Numbered from the stretch's first letter, positions 8,974 through 17,757 are shown. The stretch is 64,000 bases of DNA from Pontibacter sp. HSC-36F09 (GCF_024171605.1 NZ_JALKAA010000001.1:1054001-1118000), one strand, 5' to 3'. Notes: a model not told the origin generated them from the letters alone. Program-made: numbers and translations.

Positions 8974-11023
8974 TGGTATAGCCAGTTGTCTTAAACTGAT
9001 TGTCCTGGTATAGGCTCGGGTGTTGCTCCGGATATATGATGATGAAGCTATTGTCTTTGTAGTTTCGCGAAAGCACGCGTGGTACATTGTCGAGTATGCC
9101 ATTATAGGATAACGTGCCTCTGCGAGCCGATATCACTACCACCATATCGTCTTTGCTTATACCTGTCTGGTTGCTCTCGAACTCGGACATCGAAGGCCTA
9201 GGCACGTAGGTAGCATCTACGGCAGGCTTACTGCTCTGCACAGTGGCTTTTATTTTATTGTTGGTTCTTCTACCCGCCATAAAAACCACCTTAGCTCCAA
9301 GCTGCGTCGAAAGCAACCGGACAGCTCGCATCCAGCGCAGAAAGCCTCTTTCAAGTTCAGCATTTACTGGTACAATCACCACCAGACGACTGGTTGTATT
9401 TAGTGGTTGCATGATCTTACACACGAGTATCATCTGCTCAGTGTTTTCGAGCAGGTTGTCGAGTATCGTGCCAAATATACGGTCACTTGTAGTGATCTTG
9501 GCATTCCAGCCAAGCACCACTTCCGTGATCATCAATTCTTTGATGGCTCGGAGTATACCGCTTGCCACGTTGATGTCTATTTTAGATACAAGCTGTACAT
9601 CGTTGTCCGTTGCCGAGGCGTGTTTAACTGCCTCCTGCAGCATTTTGTTCTTCTTATAGATTTCTTCGGCTGCTTGTTCATTGTCTATCACCACAGCCAG
9701 CGGATAAATTGGCTCATGGTACTGCGGATTTTTTAGCATGATCGCCAGGTCCACCAGATTCTCGAGTGTTTTCGGATTGCCTATTGGCACCATAATTCGA
9801 TCTGGCTTTTCGCTCAGATCCGGCTGCTTCCGGCTTTCGATAATTGCCAGTATGCGTGCTGCTTTTTCTGTAATGAAAGAACTACTCAGTGAAGTGGCCA
9901 AGATCAGCACTACAGTCAAGTTAAGAGCCGTCTCCCCTATTATTTGCAGCTCATACCCGACCAATATCACTGCAAGCGTGGCTGCGGCTCTTGCTGTACT
10001 GAGACCAAACATCAGATTTCGCTGTGTGACAGTATAGCCGTAAAGCTTTTGTGTGATGAAGGCAGGCACCCATTTAGTAACTAGTGCCAGGACAATGATC
10101 ACGACGGCCATGATAATGATTTCCACTCCCTCGAACAGCACGGTCACATCGACCAACATACCTACACTTATGAGGAAAAAGGGAACGAAGATATTGTTGC
10201 CCACAAACTCTAACCTGTTCATTAAAGCTGATGCGTGTGGAATGAGCTGGTTTAGTGCTAATCCTGCCAGGAAGGCGCCTAAGATAGCCTCCACTCCAGC
10301 CAATTCTGCCAGGAACGCTGCTGCAAACACCAGCGTGAGCACAAAAATGAATTGTGCTCCTTGTTCACTTTCTATTTGCTTAAAAAACCACTTGGCGATA
10401 ATTGGAAACACAAAAACCACTATGGCTACGAATATAGACAGCGATACCATCAGCTTTATCCAGTATCCTACCCCAATGTTGCCTTGTGCCACTCCTGCTA
10501 CTACCGCCAGTACCAGGAGCACTGCCGTATCCGTGATGATGGTTCCCCCAATCGTTACGGTTACTGCCTCGTTTTTTGTTAGTCCAAGTTTACTTACTAT
10601 CGGATAAGCCAGCAGCGTATGGGAAGCAAACATACAGGAAAGTAACACTGCTGAATTTATCTGGTATTCATATCCATAAAAGAAAAGGATTGTACCGGAT
10701 ATTATCGGGATAAAGAAAGTGAGGGCCCCATATACTATGCTTCTTACTTTCGTTTTTTTGAACCCTATCATGTCCATTTCCAGCCCCGCCAAGAACATAA
10801 TGTAGAGTATCCCTACGGTACCAAACAGAACGATGCTGGAGTCGCGCAGCAGCAGGTTAAATCCGTTCGGCCCTACTATTACGCCAGCTAGTATAAGCCC
10901 CACTATGCCCGGTATTTTCAGTTTGTTGAGTATAATGGGGGCAATGAGGATGATCAACAGCACCAGCGTGAATATCAGCACTGGGTCTTCGAAAGGAGGT
11001 GTTAGTTTTAGTAGAAATGTCAT
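8945..11023 (-). CDS. CPA2-family cation/proton antiporter with C-terminal USP-like region
   Basis: 692 residues. Residues 1-390 form 12 or so membrane helices of the Na+/H+ exchanger (Pfam Na_H_Exchanger) fold: KLKIPGIVGLILAGVIVGPNG near 34-54, LFLAGLEMD near 76-84, EAILGAFLAGLALN near 244-257 and FFLISVGMLVD near 279-289. The C-terminal third (about 410-690) is soluble and resembles tandem universal-stress-protein domains rather than the TrkA-N domain of KefB/C. Expected role is electroneutral Na+ or K+ for H+ exchange at the inner membrane; the exact ion is not readable. It is the gene nearest the origin-like region and overlaps DUF4385. Confidence 0.9.
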   Translation of the reverse strand: MTFLLKLTPPFEDPVLIFTLVLLIILIAPIILNKLKIPGIVGLILAGVIVGPNGFNLLLRDSSIVLFGTVGILYIMFLAGLEMDMIGFKKTKVRSIVYGALTFFIPIISGTILFFYGYEYQINSAVLLSCMFASHTLLAYPIVSKLGLTKNEAVTVTIGGTIITDTAVLLVLAVVAGVAQGNIGVGYWIKLMVSLSIFVAIVVFVFPIIAKWFFKQIESEQGAQFIFVLTLVFAAAFLAELAGVEAILGAFLAGLALNQLIPHASALMNRLEFVGNNIFVPFFLISVGMLVDVTVLFEGVEIIIMAVVIIVLALVTKWVPAFITQKLYGYTVTQRNLMFGLSTARAAATLAVILVGYELQIIGETALNLTVVLILATSLSSSFITEKAARILAIIESRKQPDLSEKPDRIMVPIGNPKTLENLVDLAIMLKNPQYHEPIYPLAVVIDNEQAAEEIYKKNKMLQEAVKHASATDNDVQLVSKIDINVASGILRAIKELMITEVVLGWNAKITTSDRIFGTILDNLLENTEQMILVCKIMQPLNTTSRLVVIVPVNAELERGFLRWMRAVRLLSTQLGAKVVFMAGRRTNNKIKATVQSSKPAVDATYVPRPSMSEFESNQTGISKDDMVVVISARRGTLSYNGILDNVPRVLSRNYKDNSFIIIYPEQHPSLYQDNQFKTTGYTNETREIEGF

Positions 11024-11039
11024 ACTTTAATTTTAGCGT

Positions 11040-11600
11040 TCTCTTTTTCTCCGTATAAATATAGCGCTTTTATTTTTTTGCTTTTTTTTGCACCTCTCCG
11101 TACTGACCTTTTAAGCAGCTTATTTTCCCTCTTTTTGAGCCGACTTATCCAGCTTTCCACATCTTACCTCTTTCTAATAATTTTAATTAGATAATTCTTT
11201 AAATAAATCTTCTTTCATTATTAAGACTGTTTACAAGTTGATAAGTGTGGAACATCCCGACTTGTCCTCATTTCTTTTTTCTATACCTTGTCTGTGCACT
11301 CAGCTTCCCACACATTATCTTTTTGTTAATTTTTAGCTTTCAATTACTTACCCTGTTTATCCACTTTTACCCATTTTGTGTGCATTACCTTTTTCACATG
11401 CTTGTGTCACCGTGGAAAAGCCTTTTTAAGGTATACCTTTGTCAACCGGTTTCCACTTTTTATGTGTTCCACAGCCCTATAGGTATACCTGTGGAACATA
11501 GGCTTGTTGAATTATCAGATTTACTCCACACTTGTCCACAGGTATACCCACCTTTTTTGTGGATTACTAAACACTTTTTTTGATTCCTGAAAAGAGCTGA
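11040..11600. other. oriC: Candidate oriC: DnaA-box cluster with AT-rich stretch
   Basis: Six 9-mers within one or two mismatches of TTATCCACA in about 320 bases: TGTGGAACA (11246-11254), TTATCCACT (11357-11365), TGTTCCACA (11465-11473), TGTGGAACA (11490-11498), TTGTCCACA (11532-11540) and TGTGGATTA (11558-11566). An AT-rich stretch at 11161-11225 could be the unwinding element. Three GGTATACC palindromes (11430, 11482, 11541) alternate with the boxes. The mnmG (gidA) gene and a perfect parS site lie 3.4-5.3 kb away, a common origin neighbourhood. dnaA itself is not in the window. Inference, not proof. Confidence 0.55.
11465..11498. repeat. Inverted repeat of two DnaA-like boxes around GGTATACC
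   Basis: TGTTCCACAG (11465-11474) and CTGTGGAACA (11489-11498) are perfect 10-base inverted arms. The palindrome GGTATACC (11482-11489) sits against the right arm. It is the most symmetric element of the origin-like cluster. Confidence 0.7.
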
Positions 11601-12245
11601 TTTTTCTTCTGGCCTGGCACTAGGTTTTTACCTCTTACGGTAATCCGAAGACTTTCTTTGCTAGGCTTGCTCTACTTTCTTTGAATAGTTGTTTCACGCA
11701 TTGTTTGATTCGCTACTGCTCATCAACTCTACGCAACTTCTTACTTGCTGAGTTTCCCTTTTCAGTTACTTATACCGTTGAAGCGGCTAGCTATACCTAT
11801 GCGATTACTCTAAGCGTCTTAACCGGGATTATATCAGATCTTTTTGATGGGAGGAGTGTCCTGGTATAAACCTACCTGGTGCGATCATATCTGGTTAGCT
11901 TTGTTGTGTAGCAGGCCGTGCTATTACACTTTTAGGGGAGAGCTAGATTTGCAAACGTTTCAAACTGATGGGGACTTGTCAGGCGTGGCGTTAAGTGATT
12001 TTACAATGGTTCTTTTCACTCCGTAACAGCGGTTTGGTAAGTTGGTCCCTAATAGCTGCTTATACCTTCAGATCTTTTGTGCTTGCTTTAGTACGGTGAC
12101 ACCCATTGGCTATGTAAACCTTTTACAGGAATCAATATGAGCTAAAGTTTGTGAGAGTGGTTCCCCTATTCGTTTTTGTCAGTTAAGGATTTTCTGCCTG
12201 ATTTCTTGCCTGTGACTAATGCCCTTTTTTCGAAAGTTTCAGTAG

Positions 12246-12400
12246 TATCTTTGCGTCATCAGTTTGCTTTACTATTGTTGACAAGTTAGCGTCTCTATCC
12301 TCTCCGGGTTACTTGTTGCACCTTTCTGTATATTTTATCCACTGCAAGTCAGCCTGTTTACGTTGGTCAGGACAAAAAAAAGGAAGCTAAGTTGCTTCCC
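12246..12400 (+). ncRNA. Possible small RNA: promoter-like element followed by a terminator
   Basis: TATCTTTG at 12246-12253 matches TAnnTTTG, and the hairpin GGAAGC/GCTTCC at 12382-12399 is followed by a T-run on the plus strand. Transcription between them would give an RNA of about 140 nt with no open frame. No known RNA family was recognised. The hairpin also serves the minus-strand gene, so the pairing may be coincidence. Confidence 0.25.
12373..12400. terminator. Rho-independent terminator of the GGPKD lipoprotein gene
   Basis: GGAAGC (12382-12387) and GCTTCC (12394-12399) form the stem; on the minus strand it is followed by a run of T. It starts nine bases beyond the stop codon of the lipoprotein gene. 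Confidence 0.8.
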
Positions 12401-12408
12401 TTTTTCTT

Positions 12409-14025
12409 CTAAAACGTTACGTTCTCTTCCATCTCCCAGTTTGCCCGGATCTCCAATGGTTTGTCATGAAGGTATACCTGCTCTGGTTCTTTGACTAGTT
12501 CCGGATCTCCTCCATCCCACTTGCCATTGTTGTTGGCATCCAGTATAACCCGGATAAAGTAGGTACCTGGTTCAATGTTCCTGAAGTTGTACGTTTTGGT
12601 ATTACGCACCTGGTTCTTCACTTTATATTGGTTGTCTACTAACTGAACGATGTAATTCTTCTGTTCTGTTTTAACGGCTCCTCTCAAACTTCCGGTTCCA
12701 CGCGCTTCTGCTATCGTTACCTGTATAGCGGGTTTGCTGAACTGCGCTCCCTGTACCGGCACTATACCCGCGCTATCTAGTATGATGGTTGCTTCACGAA
12801 TCTTGTTGGTCCACTTTGGCATTACGAAACTCAATTCTGTAGCTGAGCGATCTAATTTCACCTGATCAGGATACGTTAGTCTGGCTACTTCAATGCTGTC
12901 GGCTAGCAGGCGTATGGGCTCTTTTATCTTGATGCTTACCGGTGTTTCTAATTCGATTGTTACTTGCTGTCCTTCACTCACTGTGTTGTTATCGCCTGCA
13001 TCATTGCCATTCGCCTTCAGCCTTGCTCCGCTTACACGTTGGGCTCTCTTTCCTTCAAATGCTATTTGAACCGTATCCACAGTGCGATTTGCAGCAGAGT
13101 CCATTGCGGTTAACAGGGCTCTGCCTCCAGTGAAACGGTTGCTCCCAAATACATCCACTATCTTTCCATCTGGCGATAACTTATGGATCAGGGTATCCTT
13201 TGGGGAGTCGGCGGATGTTGCTACGAACATTTCCAGGCCTTCATTATAGTTAGCTACAAAACGGTCCGTATACCTTTCGCGGCGTTGCAGAAGCGGGCGT
13301 TTGGTATCTATTCGTACCGTTTGCAACACTACTTCCTGCTCTTCGCTGGTTACGCGGATTGGTTCTGCTTTGTAGGCTATCCACTCTTCCTCATTATCAT
13401 AAAGTGAGTTGTTGTTCTTGTCTGTCAGTGCGTAGATCCTGTATTCACCGTCCTTTATGTTTTCAAATGTAAACTCCCCATTCGCATCTGTCTGTGTCTG
13501 GTAATATGGTCTGCTCTTCCGGATGCTCAGGGTATCGTTCGTTGGGTACAAGGCAACCACAGCTTCCTTCTCCGGTTCTTGTGTCAGCAGTTTAACCACT
13601 TGCCCGCTCACTCTGCTTGAATCGATGAATGTTCCTGTACTGAACGTAAGCCCTAGCCCTTCTGCTATGTTTTTTTCCGTGATATCCTGTATGCCTTTCC
13701 GGAAGTTAAAGGTATAGGTGGTGTTCTCCTCAAACGGTTCTTCAAAAACCAGTTCTAATCTAGTCTTCTCTAACCTCACCTGGTATTTGTTATCAGTGAA
13801 AGGCGTAATCAGCAATTCCTTTTGTAAGTTGTTTGGTTGCACTTCTTCATTAAAGTCTAACGTGATCGTGCGGGTGTTGACATTTAGATCTTGCGGCTTG
13901 GGGTTGCTGTTGAGGAGTTCTGGTGCTTCTTCATCCTTTGGGCCTCCTTCAGGGTTGTTTATACTCGCACAGGATGCAAGTGTCATGAGGGAAGCAGCGA
14001 GAAAAATACTGTTGACAAGTTTCAT
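12409..14025 (-). CDS. Ig-like domain lipoprotein (Bacteroidota GGPKD family)
   Basis: 538-residue lipoprotein: signal peptide with lipobox LASC (C19), then the PEGGPKDEEAPELL motif at 24-37 that marks a conserved Bacteroidota family with an N-terminal bacterial Ig-like (Big_5/SbsA-type) domain at about 35-130. A carboxypeptidase-regulatory/Cna-B-like beta domain follows (QTDANGEFTFENIKDGEYRIYALTD near 177-201) and a similar segment closes the protein (YNFRNIEPGTYFIRVILDANNNGKWD). Likely anchored at the outer membrane, possibly surface exposed; function unknown. It follows the methyltransferase of the mnmG block on the same strand, after that gene's terminator. Confidence 0.82.
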   Translation of the reverse strand: MKLVNSIFLAASLMTLASCASINNPEGGPKDEEAPELLNSNPKPQDLNVNTRTITLDFNEEVQPNNLQKELLITPFTDNKYQVRLEKTRLELVFEEPFEENTTYTFNFRKGIQDITEKNIAEGLGLTFSTGTFIDSSRVSGQVVKLLTQEPEKEAVVALYPTNDTLSIRKSRPYYQTQTDANGEFTFENIKDGEYRIYALTDKNNNSLYDNEEEWIAYKAEPIRVTSEEQEVVLQTVRIDTKRPLLQRRERYTDRFVANYNEGLEMFVATSADSPKDTLIHKLSPDGKIVDVFGSNRFTGGRALLTAMDSAANRTVDTVQIAFEGKRAQRVSGARLKANGNDAGDNNTVSEGQQVTIELETPVSIKIKEPIRLLADSIEVARLTYPDQVKLDRSATELSFVMPKWTNKIREATIILDSAGIVPVQGAQFSKPAIQVTIAEARGTGSLRGAVKTEQKNYIVQLVDNQYKVKNQVRNTKTYNFRNIEPGTYFIRVILDANNNGKWDGGDPELVKEPEQVYLHDKPLEIRANWEMEENVTF

Positions 14026-14043
14026 CTACTATTCGTTTAAATG

Positions 14044-14070
14044 AAAAACAGGCAAACTTTCGCCTGCCTT
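14044..14070 (-). terminator. Terminator after the methyltransferase gene
   Basis: On the minus strand CAGGC...GCCTG (14066-14049) is followed by TTTTT. It lies about 35 bases past the methyltransferase stop and separates the mnmG block from the lipoprotein gene. Confidence 0.65.
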
Positions 14071-14101
14071 GTTCTTATTTATTAACACTCGGTTGCGGTG
14101 C

Positions 14102-14989
14102 TTATTTTCTCTTTGCTACAAAAATGAGGCTCGAATAATCGTTGCCGTTTTTCTCTGCGTAGCTATTGGACTTGTACCCGTTCACTACACTGCTGATGAC
14201 CTTAGTCTTCCCCTCCTTCTGTTTCTCGCTTAGCATGCTCACGTAGTAGGCATCAAACTTCATAGGCAGTACTTCCTCTAGCTGCATCTTATGCTTTTTG
14301 AGTAGGCGCTTCATCGTCGGCTGCGTGAAATGGTACAGGTGCCGAGGCACATCATAGGCCGCCCAGTTTGCCTTGTATTGCTGCGCATCATGCGAATCTG
14401 CATTGGGAACAGCTATGATCAACGTCCCGTTGTCGTGCAGCAAGTTGATAAGCTCAGCCAAAGTTTCATTTAGCGTATGGATATGCTCTAGCACATGCCA
14501 CATCGTGATGACTTCGAATTTCTCACCAGAAATTTCTTCAAGTCCCTTAGCCATTATCTCTCCTGTCAGTGAGGAAGCTTCCTCACGTGCACGGGTATTT
14601 GGCTCGACTCCTCTTATGTCCCAGCCGTCCTGTTTGCAAGCATTCAGGAATACGCCTGTACCACAGCCATAATCCAGTATGGTCCCCTTAGAAGGGGCGT
14701 GCCTGTTGATAAGCTCTACTTTTTGCTTCGTCGTAATGGAGCGAACCACATGATAGGCCCTGTTGATAATGCCTGTCTTAATGTTGCTATGCGATATGTA
14801 TTCCTCAGATTCGTAATACTTATCAATACTGGCAGCATCCGGTCGAGGGTTTGTAAACTTGAAGTTGCAGTTTTCACACTCCACAATCACAAAGCTCTCT
14901 TTCGAGACCGCGTTGTCTGTCACTACCAGGAAGTTTTTAAAATCTTCTTTGCCACATATCGGGCATTGCTCCAGTCTTTCGTAGCTCAT
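14102..14989 (-). CDS. Class I SAM-dependent methyltransferase with N-terminal zinc ribbon
   Basis: 295 residues. The N-terminus has two Cys pairs of zinc-ribbon type (CPICGKEDF at 8-16, CENCNFKFTNPRP at 38-50), as in the Methyltransf_23/UbiG-like family acting on sugar or cell-envelope substrates. The SAM-binding motif I is ILDYGCGTGVFL near 104-115, with the acidic residue of motif II in VRGVEPN style (RGVEPNTRAR) and MWHVLEHIHTLNETL as the post-motif. The substrate cannot be read from sequence. It begins directly after the mnmG stop codon (TAA followed by ATG), so it is translationally coupled to mnmG, a frequent arrangement in this phylum. Confidence 0.88.
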   Translation of the reverse strand: MSYERLEQCPICGKEDFKNFLVVTDNAVSKESFVIVECENCNFKFTNPRPDAASIDKYYESEEYISHSNIKTGIINRAYHVVRSITTKQKVELINRHAPSKGTILDYGCGTGVFLNACKQDGWDIRGVEPNTRAREEASSLTGEIMAKGLEEISGEKFEVITMWHVLEHIHTLNETLAELINLLHDNGTLIIAVPNADSHDAQQYKANWAAYDVPRHLYHFTQPTMKRLLKKHKMQLEEVLPMKFDAYYVSMLSEKQKEGKTKVISSVVNGYKSNSYAEKNGNDYSSLIFVAKRK

Positions 14990-16852
14990 TTATTTTCCAA
15001 GGTATACCATTAGTACCGATATGTCAGCCGGTGACACGCCACTGATGCGCGATGCCTGCCCGATTGTTTCAGGCTGTACACGCAGCAATTTTTCGCGGGC
15101 TTCTGCTGACAGGGCAGGTATGTTGCGGTAGTCTATTTTCTCTTTGATGTTATAGTTCTCGAGTTCGCCCATTTTAGCAGCCATAGTATGCTCCTTTACA
15201 ATGTAGCTCTCGTATTTCACTGCTATTTCAGCTTGCTCTATGCTATCAGCTTTGAATTTGCTCAGGTATTCTGCTACAGCGGGCACCGCTTCAGCTATAT
15301 GCTTTATTTCAATGTTTGGTCGCTTGATCAGTTGGCCTGCACGCTGCTTTTCTACAATTGGCGCGGAGCCCACTTGCTCCAGCATTCTGTTGATATCTCC
15401 TGGCTCAATCGGCTTATTATTCAAATAGGCGATGATATCAGCTGATTCCGTGATCTTCTTATCCACAGCTGCCATGCGACTTTCATCAGCCAATCCGAGT
15501 CCGTAGCCGAGCTTAGTAAGGCGAATATCGGCATTGTCCTGGCGTAGCAGAATGCGGTGTTCAGCTCTGGAAGTAAACATGCGGTATGGCTCGTCCGTCC
15601 CTTTATTCACCAGATCATCTATCAGCACACCGATGTAAGCTTCTGACCGCTTCAGTATAAACGGTGCTTTCTCATTTATCTTGTAGTGCGCATTTATACC
15701 TGCCATCAGTCCCTGGCAAGCCGCTTCCTCATACCCTGTTGTTCCGTTAATCTGGCCAGCAAAGTATAGGTTCTCCACTACCTTGGTCTCCAATGTGAGG
15801 TTGAGTTGAGTCGGCGGAAAGAAGTCGTACTCGATGGCATAGCCAGGGCGGAACATCTTGGCATTCTCAAATCCTACAATCTTTTGAAGCGCTTTCATCT
15901 GCACATCTTCAGGTAAAGAACTGGAGAAGCCATTCACGTATACTTCTACCGTGTTCCATCCTTCCGGCTCTACAAAGATCTGGTGACGGTCACGATCAGC
16001 GAAGCGGTTGATCTTGTCTTCGATAGATGGGCAGTAACGCGGACCCAATCCCTGAATACGGCCCTGGAACATAGGCGACTTCTCGAAGCCTGTCTTCAGG
16101 ATTTCGTGTACGTCCGAATTGGTATAGGTAATAAAGCAGCTGCGTTGTTTCGCTAATGGCGTCGTTTCAGTGTATGAGAACTTGGATGGGTTTTCATCAC
16201 CGAACTGCTCCTCCATACGGCTGTAGTCTAGTGACCGACCATCAACTCGTGGCGGAGTTCCGGTCTTCATACGGCCTGCCTCAAAACCAAGTTGGATCAA
16301 CTGCTCTGTTATACCTTTTGCTGATTTCTCTGCTGAGCGGCCACCGCCCATCTGCTTCTCTCCGATGTGGATAATACCATTCAGAAAGGTGCCATTCGTT
16401 AATACAACGGCCTTTCCACGTATAGTTATCCCCAGGCTGGTGCGCACGCCGACGGCTCTTCCGCCCTCTACTTCTATACCTATCACCATCTCCTGCCAGA
16501 AGTCCACGTTATCCGTTTGCTCCAATGTCAGCCGCCAGGCTTCAGCAAAGCGCATGCGGTCGCTCTGTGCGCGGGGACTCCACATGGCAGGCCCCTTCGA
16601 CTTATTGAGCATCCTAAACTGGATCATGGTTTCGTCGGTAATGATGCCGCTCATACCTCCTAGCGCATCTACTTCGCGCACAATTTGTCCTTTTGCCACA
16701 CCACCCATAGCCGGGTTGCAAGACATTTGGGCAATGGTGTTCATGTTCATGGTAGCCAATAGAATTTTAGAGCCCATCTTGGCAGCAGCAGCAGCTGCTT
16801 CGCAGCCCGCATGACCTGCACCTACAACTATGATATCGTATTCTGGAAACAT
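14990..16852 (-). CDS. mnmG: tRNA uridine-5-carboxymethylaminomethyl synthesis enzyme MnmG (GidA)
   Basis: FAD-dependent enzyme that with MnmE makes the cmnm5U34 modification of tRNA anticodons. 620 residues, the full family length. N-terminal FAD-binding GAGHAGCEA at 11-19, conserved CNPAMGGVAKGQ near 45-56, GPAMWSPRAQSDR near 90-102, GTFLNGIIHIGE near 153-164, PRYCPSIEDKI near 271-281 and the C-terminal GidA helical domain (EARGKL-type EAREKLLRVQPETIGQASRISGVSP). It heads a unit with the methyltransferase, has its own -7 element upstream and a parS site in the leader. mnmG is a classic neighbour of bacterial replication origins. Confidence 0.97.
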   Translation of the reverse strand: MFPEYDIIVVGAGHAGCEAAAAAAKMGSKILLATMNMNTIAQMSCNPAMGGVAKGQIVREVDALGGMSGIITDETMIQFRMLNKSKGPAMWSPRAQSDRMRFAEAWRLTLEQTDNVDFWQEMVIGIEVEGGRAVGVRTSLGITIRGKAVVLTNGTFLNGIIHIGEKQMGGGRSAEKSAKGITEQLIQLGFEAGRMKTGTPPRVDGRSLDYSRMEEQFGDENPSKFSYTETTPLAKQRSCFITYTNSDVHEILKTGFEKSPMFQGRIQGLGPRYCPSIEDKINRFADRDRHQIFVEPEGWNTVEVYVNGFSSSLPEDVQMKALQKIVGFENAKMFRPGYAIEYDFFPPTQLNLTLETKVVENLYFAGQINGTTGYEEAACQGLMAGINAHYKINEKAPFILKRSEAYIGVLIDDLVNKGTDEPYRMFTSRAEHRILLRQDNADIRLTKLGYGLGLADESRMAAVDKKITESADIIAYLNNKPIEPGDINRMLEQVGSAPIVEKQRAGQLIKRPNIEIKHIAEAVPAVAEYLSKFKADSIEQAEIAVKYESYIVKEHTMAAKMGELENYNIKEKIDYRNIPALSAEAREKLLRVQPETIGQASRISGVSPADISVLMVYLGK

Positions 16853-16870
16853 GTATTCTGAATTTAGAGA

Positions 16871-16886
16871 TGTTTCACGTGAAACA
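16871..16886. promoter_or_regulatory. parS: parS centromere site (ParB binding), perfect consensus
   Basis: The palindrome TGTTTCACGTGAAACA matches the 16-bp bacterial parS consensus TGTTNCACGTGAAACA at every position. It lies in the short spacer between ybeY and mnmG, inside the inferred mnmG leader. Known role: loading site for ParB and SMC in origin segregation. parA/parB are not in the window. Confidence 0.85.
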
Positions 16887-16919
16887 TCAAAGGAGGGTCG
16901 GTAATTCCCTTTTTTGCGA

Positions 16920-17348
16920 TTAAAATTTCCGCAAAGATAAGGAAGAATCTTCGAGTTTGCGCATAGCAGCTTCCTGCTCAGGGGTTTTATCTTTAAAACC
17001 TAGCAAGTGCAGAACCCCGTGGATGAGAACGCGGTGAAGTTCGTCGTGGAAAGATGTGCCATGGGTAGCAGCATTATCGCGTACCCGGTCTATGCTTATA
17101 AAAACATCACCTTCGATAGTGCCCTCCATGTCGGCATTATCGAAGGTGATGATGTCTGTGAGCGTGTCGTGATCGAGATACTCAACGTTGATCTGGTGCA
17201 GGTAATCATCAGAACAGAAAATGTAAGTCAGACCTACCAGTTCGTGCTCGTGCTGCTCTATGATATCTGCTATCCAGCCGGAAATCTGTTCTGGGTTATC
17301 CAGCGAGAATTCGATGTCCTCGCTGAAGAACTCAATTAGATGATCCAT
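16920..17348 (-). CDS. ybeY: Endoribonuclease YbeY (rRNA maturation)
   Basis: 142-residue metal-dependent RNase of the UPF0054 family acting in 16S rRNA 3' maturation and ribosome quality control. Family marks: NVEYLDHDTLTDIITF at 54-69 and the zinc motif HGVLHLLGFKDK with H110 and H114. The third ligand of the usual HxxxHxxxxxH motif falls at residue 120, which is Asp here; I believe a non-His residue here is seen in other Bacteroidota, so the protein is probably functional. Its start overlaps the end of the upstream ATPase gene by 17 bases, indicating one operon. Confidence 0.93.
   Translation of the reverse strand: MDHLIEFFSEDIEFSLDNPEQISGWIADIIEQHEHELVGLTYIFCSDDYLHQINVEYLDHDTLTDIITFDNADMEGTIEGDVFISIDRVRDNAATHGTSFHDELHRVLIHGVLHLLGFKDKTPEQEAAMRKLEDSSLSLRKF
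16932..16939 (-). promoter_or_regulatory. -7 promoter element of mnmG
   Basis: CAAAGATA on plus reads TATCTTTG on minus, within the last codons of ybeY. Transcription would start near 16925 and give a leader of about 75 nt containing the parS palindrome. Confidence 0.5.
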
Positions 17349-17757
17349 TCTGTAAGGAAGTGATGTTAAATATGAGTTGTACCTTTTTGCCGTTGTCCAG
17401 GAAGTTCACCTCGTCACACAAATTGCGCATCAGGAAAATGCCACGGCCACCTGGGTTCTCCAGGTTTTCAGGAGCGGTAGGATCTGGGAGCGTATCGTAA
17501 TCAAAGCCGGGACCTTCGTCCTCGATTTCAAAAAGAAGTTGGTTGTTCTCTACCTGGAGTGTGAGGTATACTAGTTTTTCCTTATCGAATTTATTGCCAT
17601 GGCGGATGGCATTGTTCACAGACTCGGTAACGGCTACCATGATGTTGCCATACACGTCGTCTTCAAACTCGAATTCTTCCTTTGAATTGTCTATGAAGCT
17701 TTCTATAACCCGGATGTTCTCGATTAAGGAAGGAATCTGAATTTTAACCTGATTCAT
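17332..17757 (-). CDS. RsbW-like anti-sigma factor type ATP-binding protein
   Basis: 141 residues with the HATPase_c_2 fold of GHKL anti-sigma/serine kinases. The N-box is ESVNNAIRHGNKF (N49), the G1 box EDEGPGFD at 80-86 and the G2 box GGRGIFLMRNLCDEV at 103-117. No other domain is present. Such proteins usually bind a sigma factor or a STAS anti-anti-sigma partner; neither partner is adjacent. The position between DUF4175 and ybeY recurs in Bacteroidota, but its target there is not known to me. Cytoplasmic; overlaps ybeY by 17 bases. Confidence 0.88.
   Translation of the reverse strand: MNQVKIQIPSLIENIRVIESFIDNSKEEFEFEDDVYGNIMVAVTESVNNAIRHGNKFDKEKLVYLTLQVENNQLLFEIEDEGPGFDYDTLPDPTAPENLENPGGRGIFLMRNLCDEVNFLDNGKKVQLIFNITSLQNGSSN

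Larger units (their letters stand above)
11024..12408. other. Gene-free region holding a candidate chromosomal origin
   Basis: About 1.4 kb without a believable gene; the open frames here are short and lack family features. The left half (11040-11600) carries the origin-like DnaA-box cluster described separately. The right half holds a possible plus-strand promoter at 12246-12253, another TTATCCACT 9-mer at 12335-12343 and a terminator at 12373-12400. Confidence 0.6.

Noticed and set aside
11245..12026. Short plus-strand open frames (112, 62 and 60 codons) in the origin-like region
   Set aside because: Phe/Ser/Cys-rich, biased composition, no homology pattern, no start signals, and they read through DnaA-like boxes.
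12350..12400. Similarity to the SRP RNA core (CTGTTTAC...GGTCAGG...GGAAGC)
   Set aside because: The GGAAGC part belongs to the terminator stem, there is no GGAA tetraloop with closing pairs, and the run of A between the two parts breaks helix 8.
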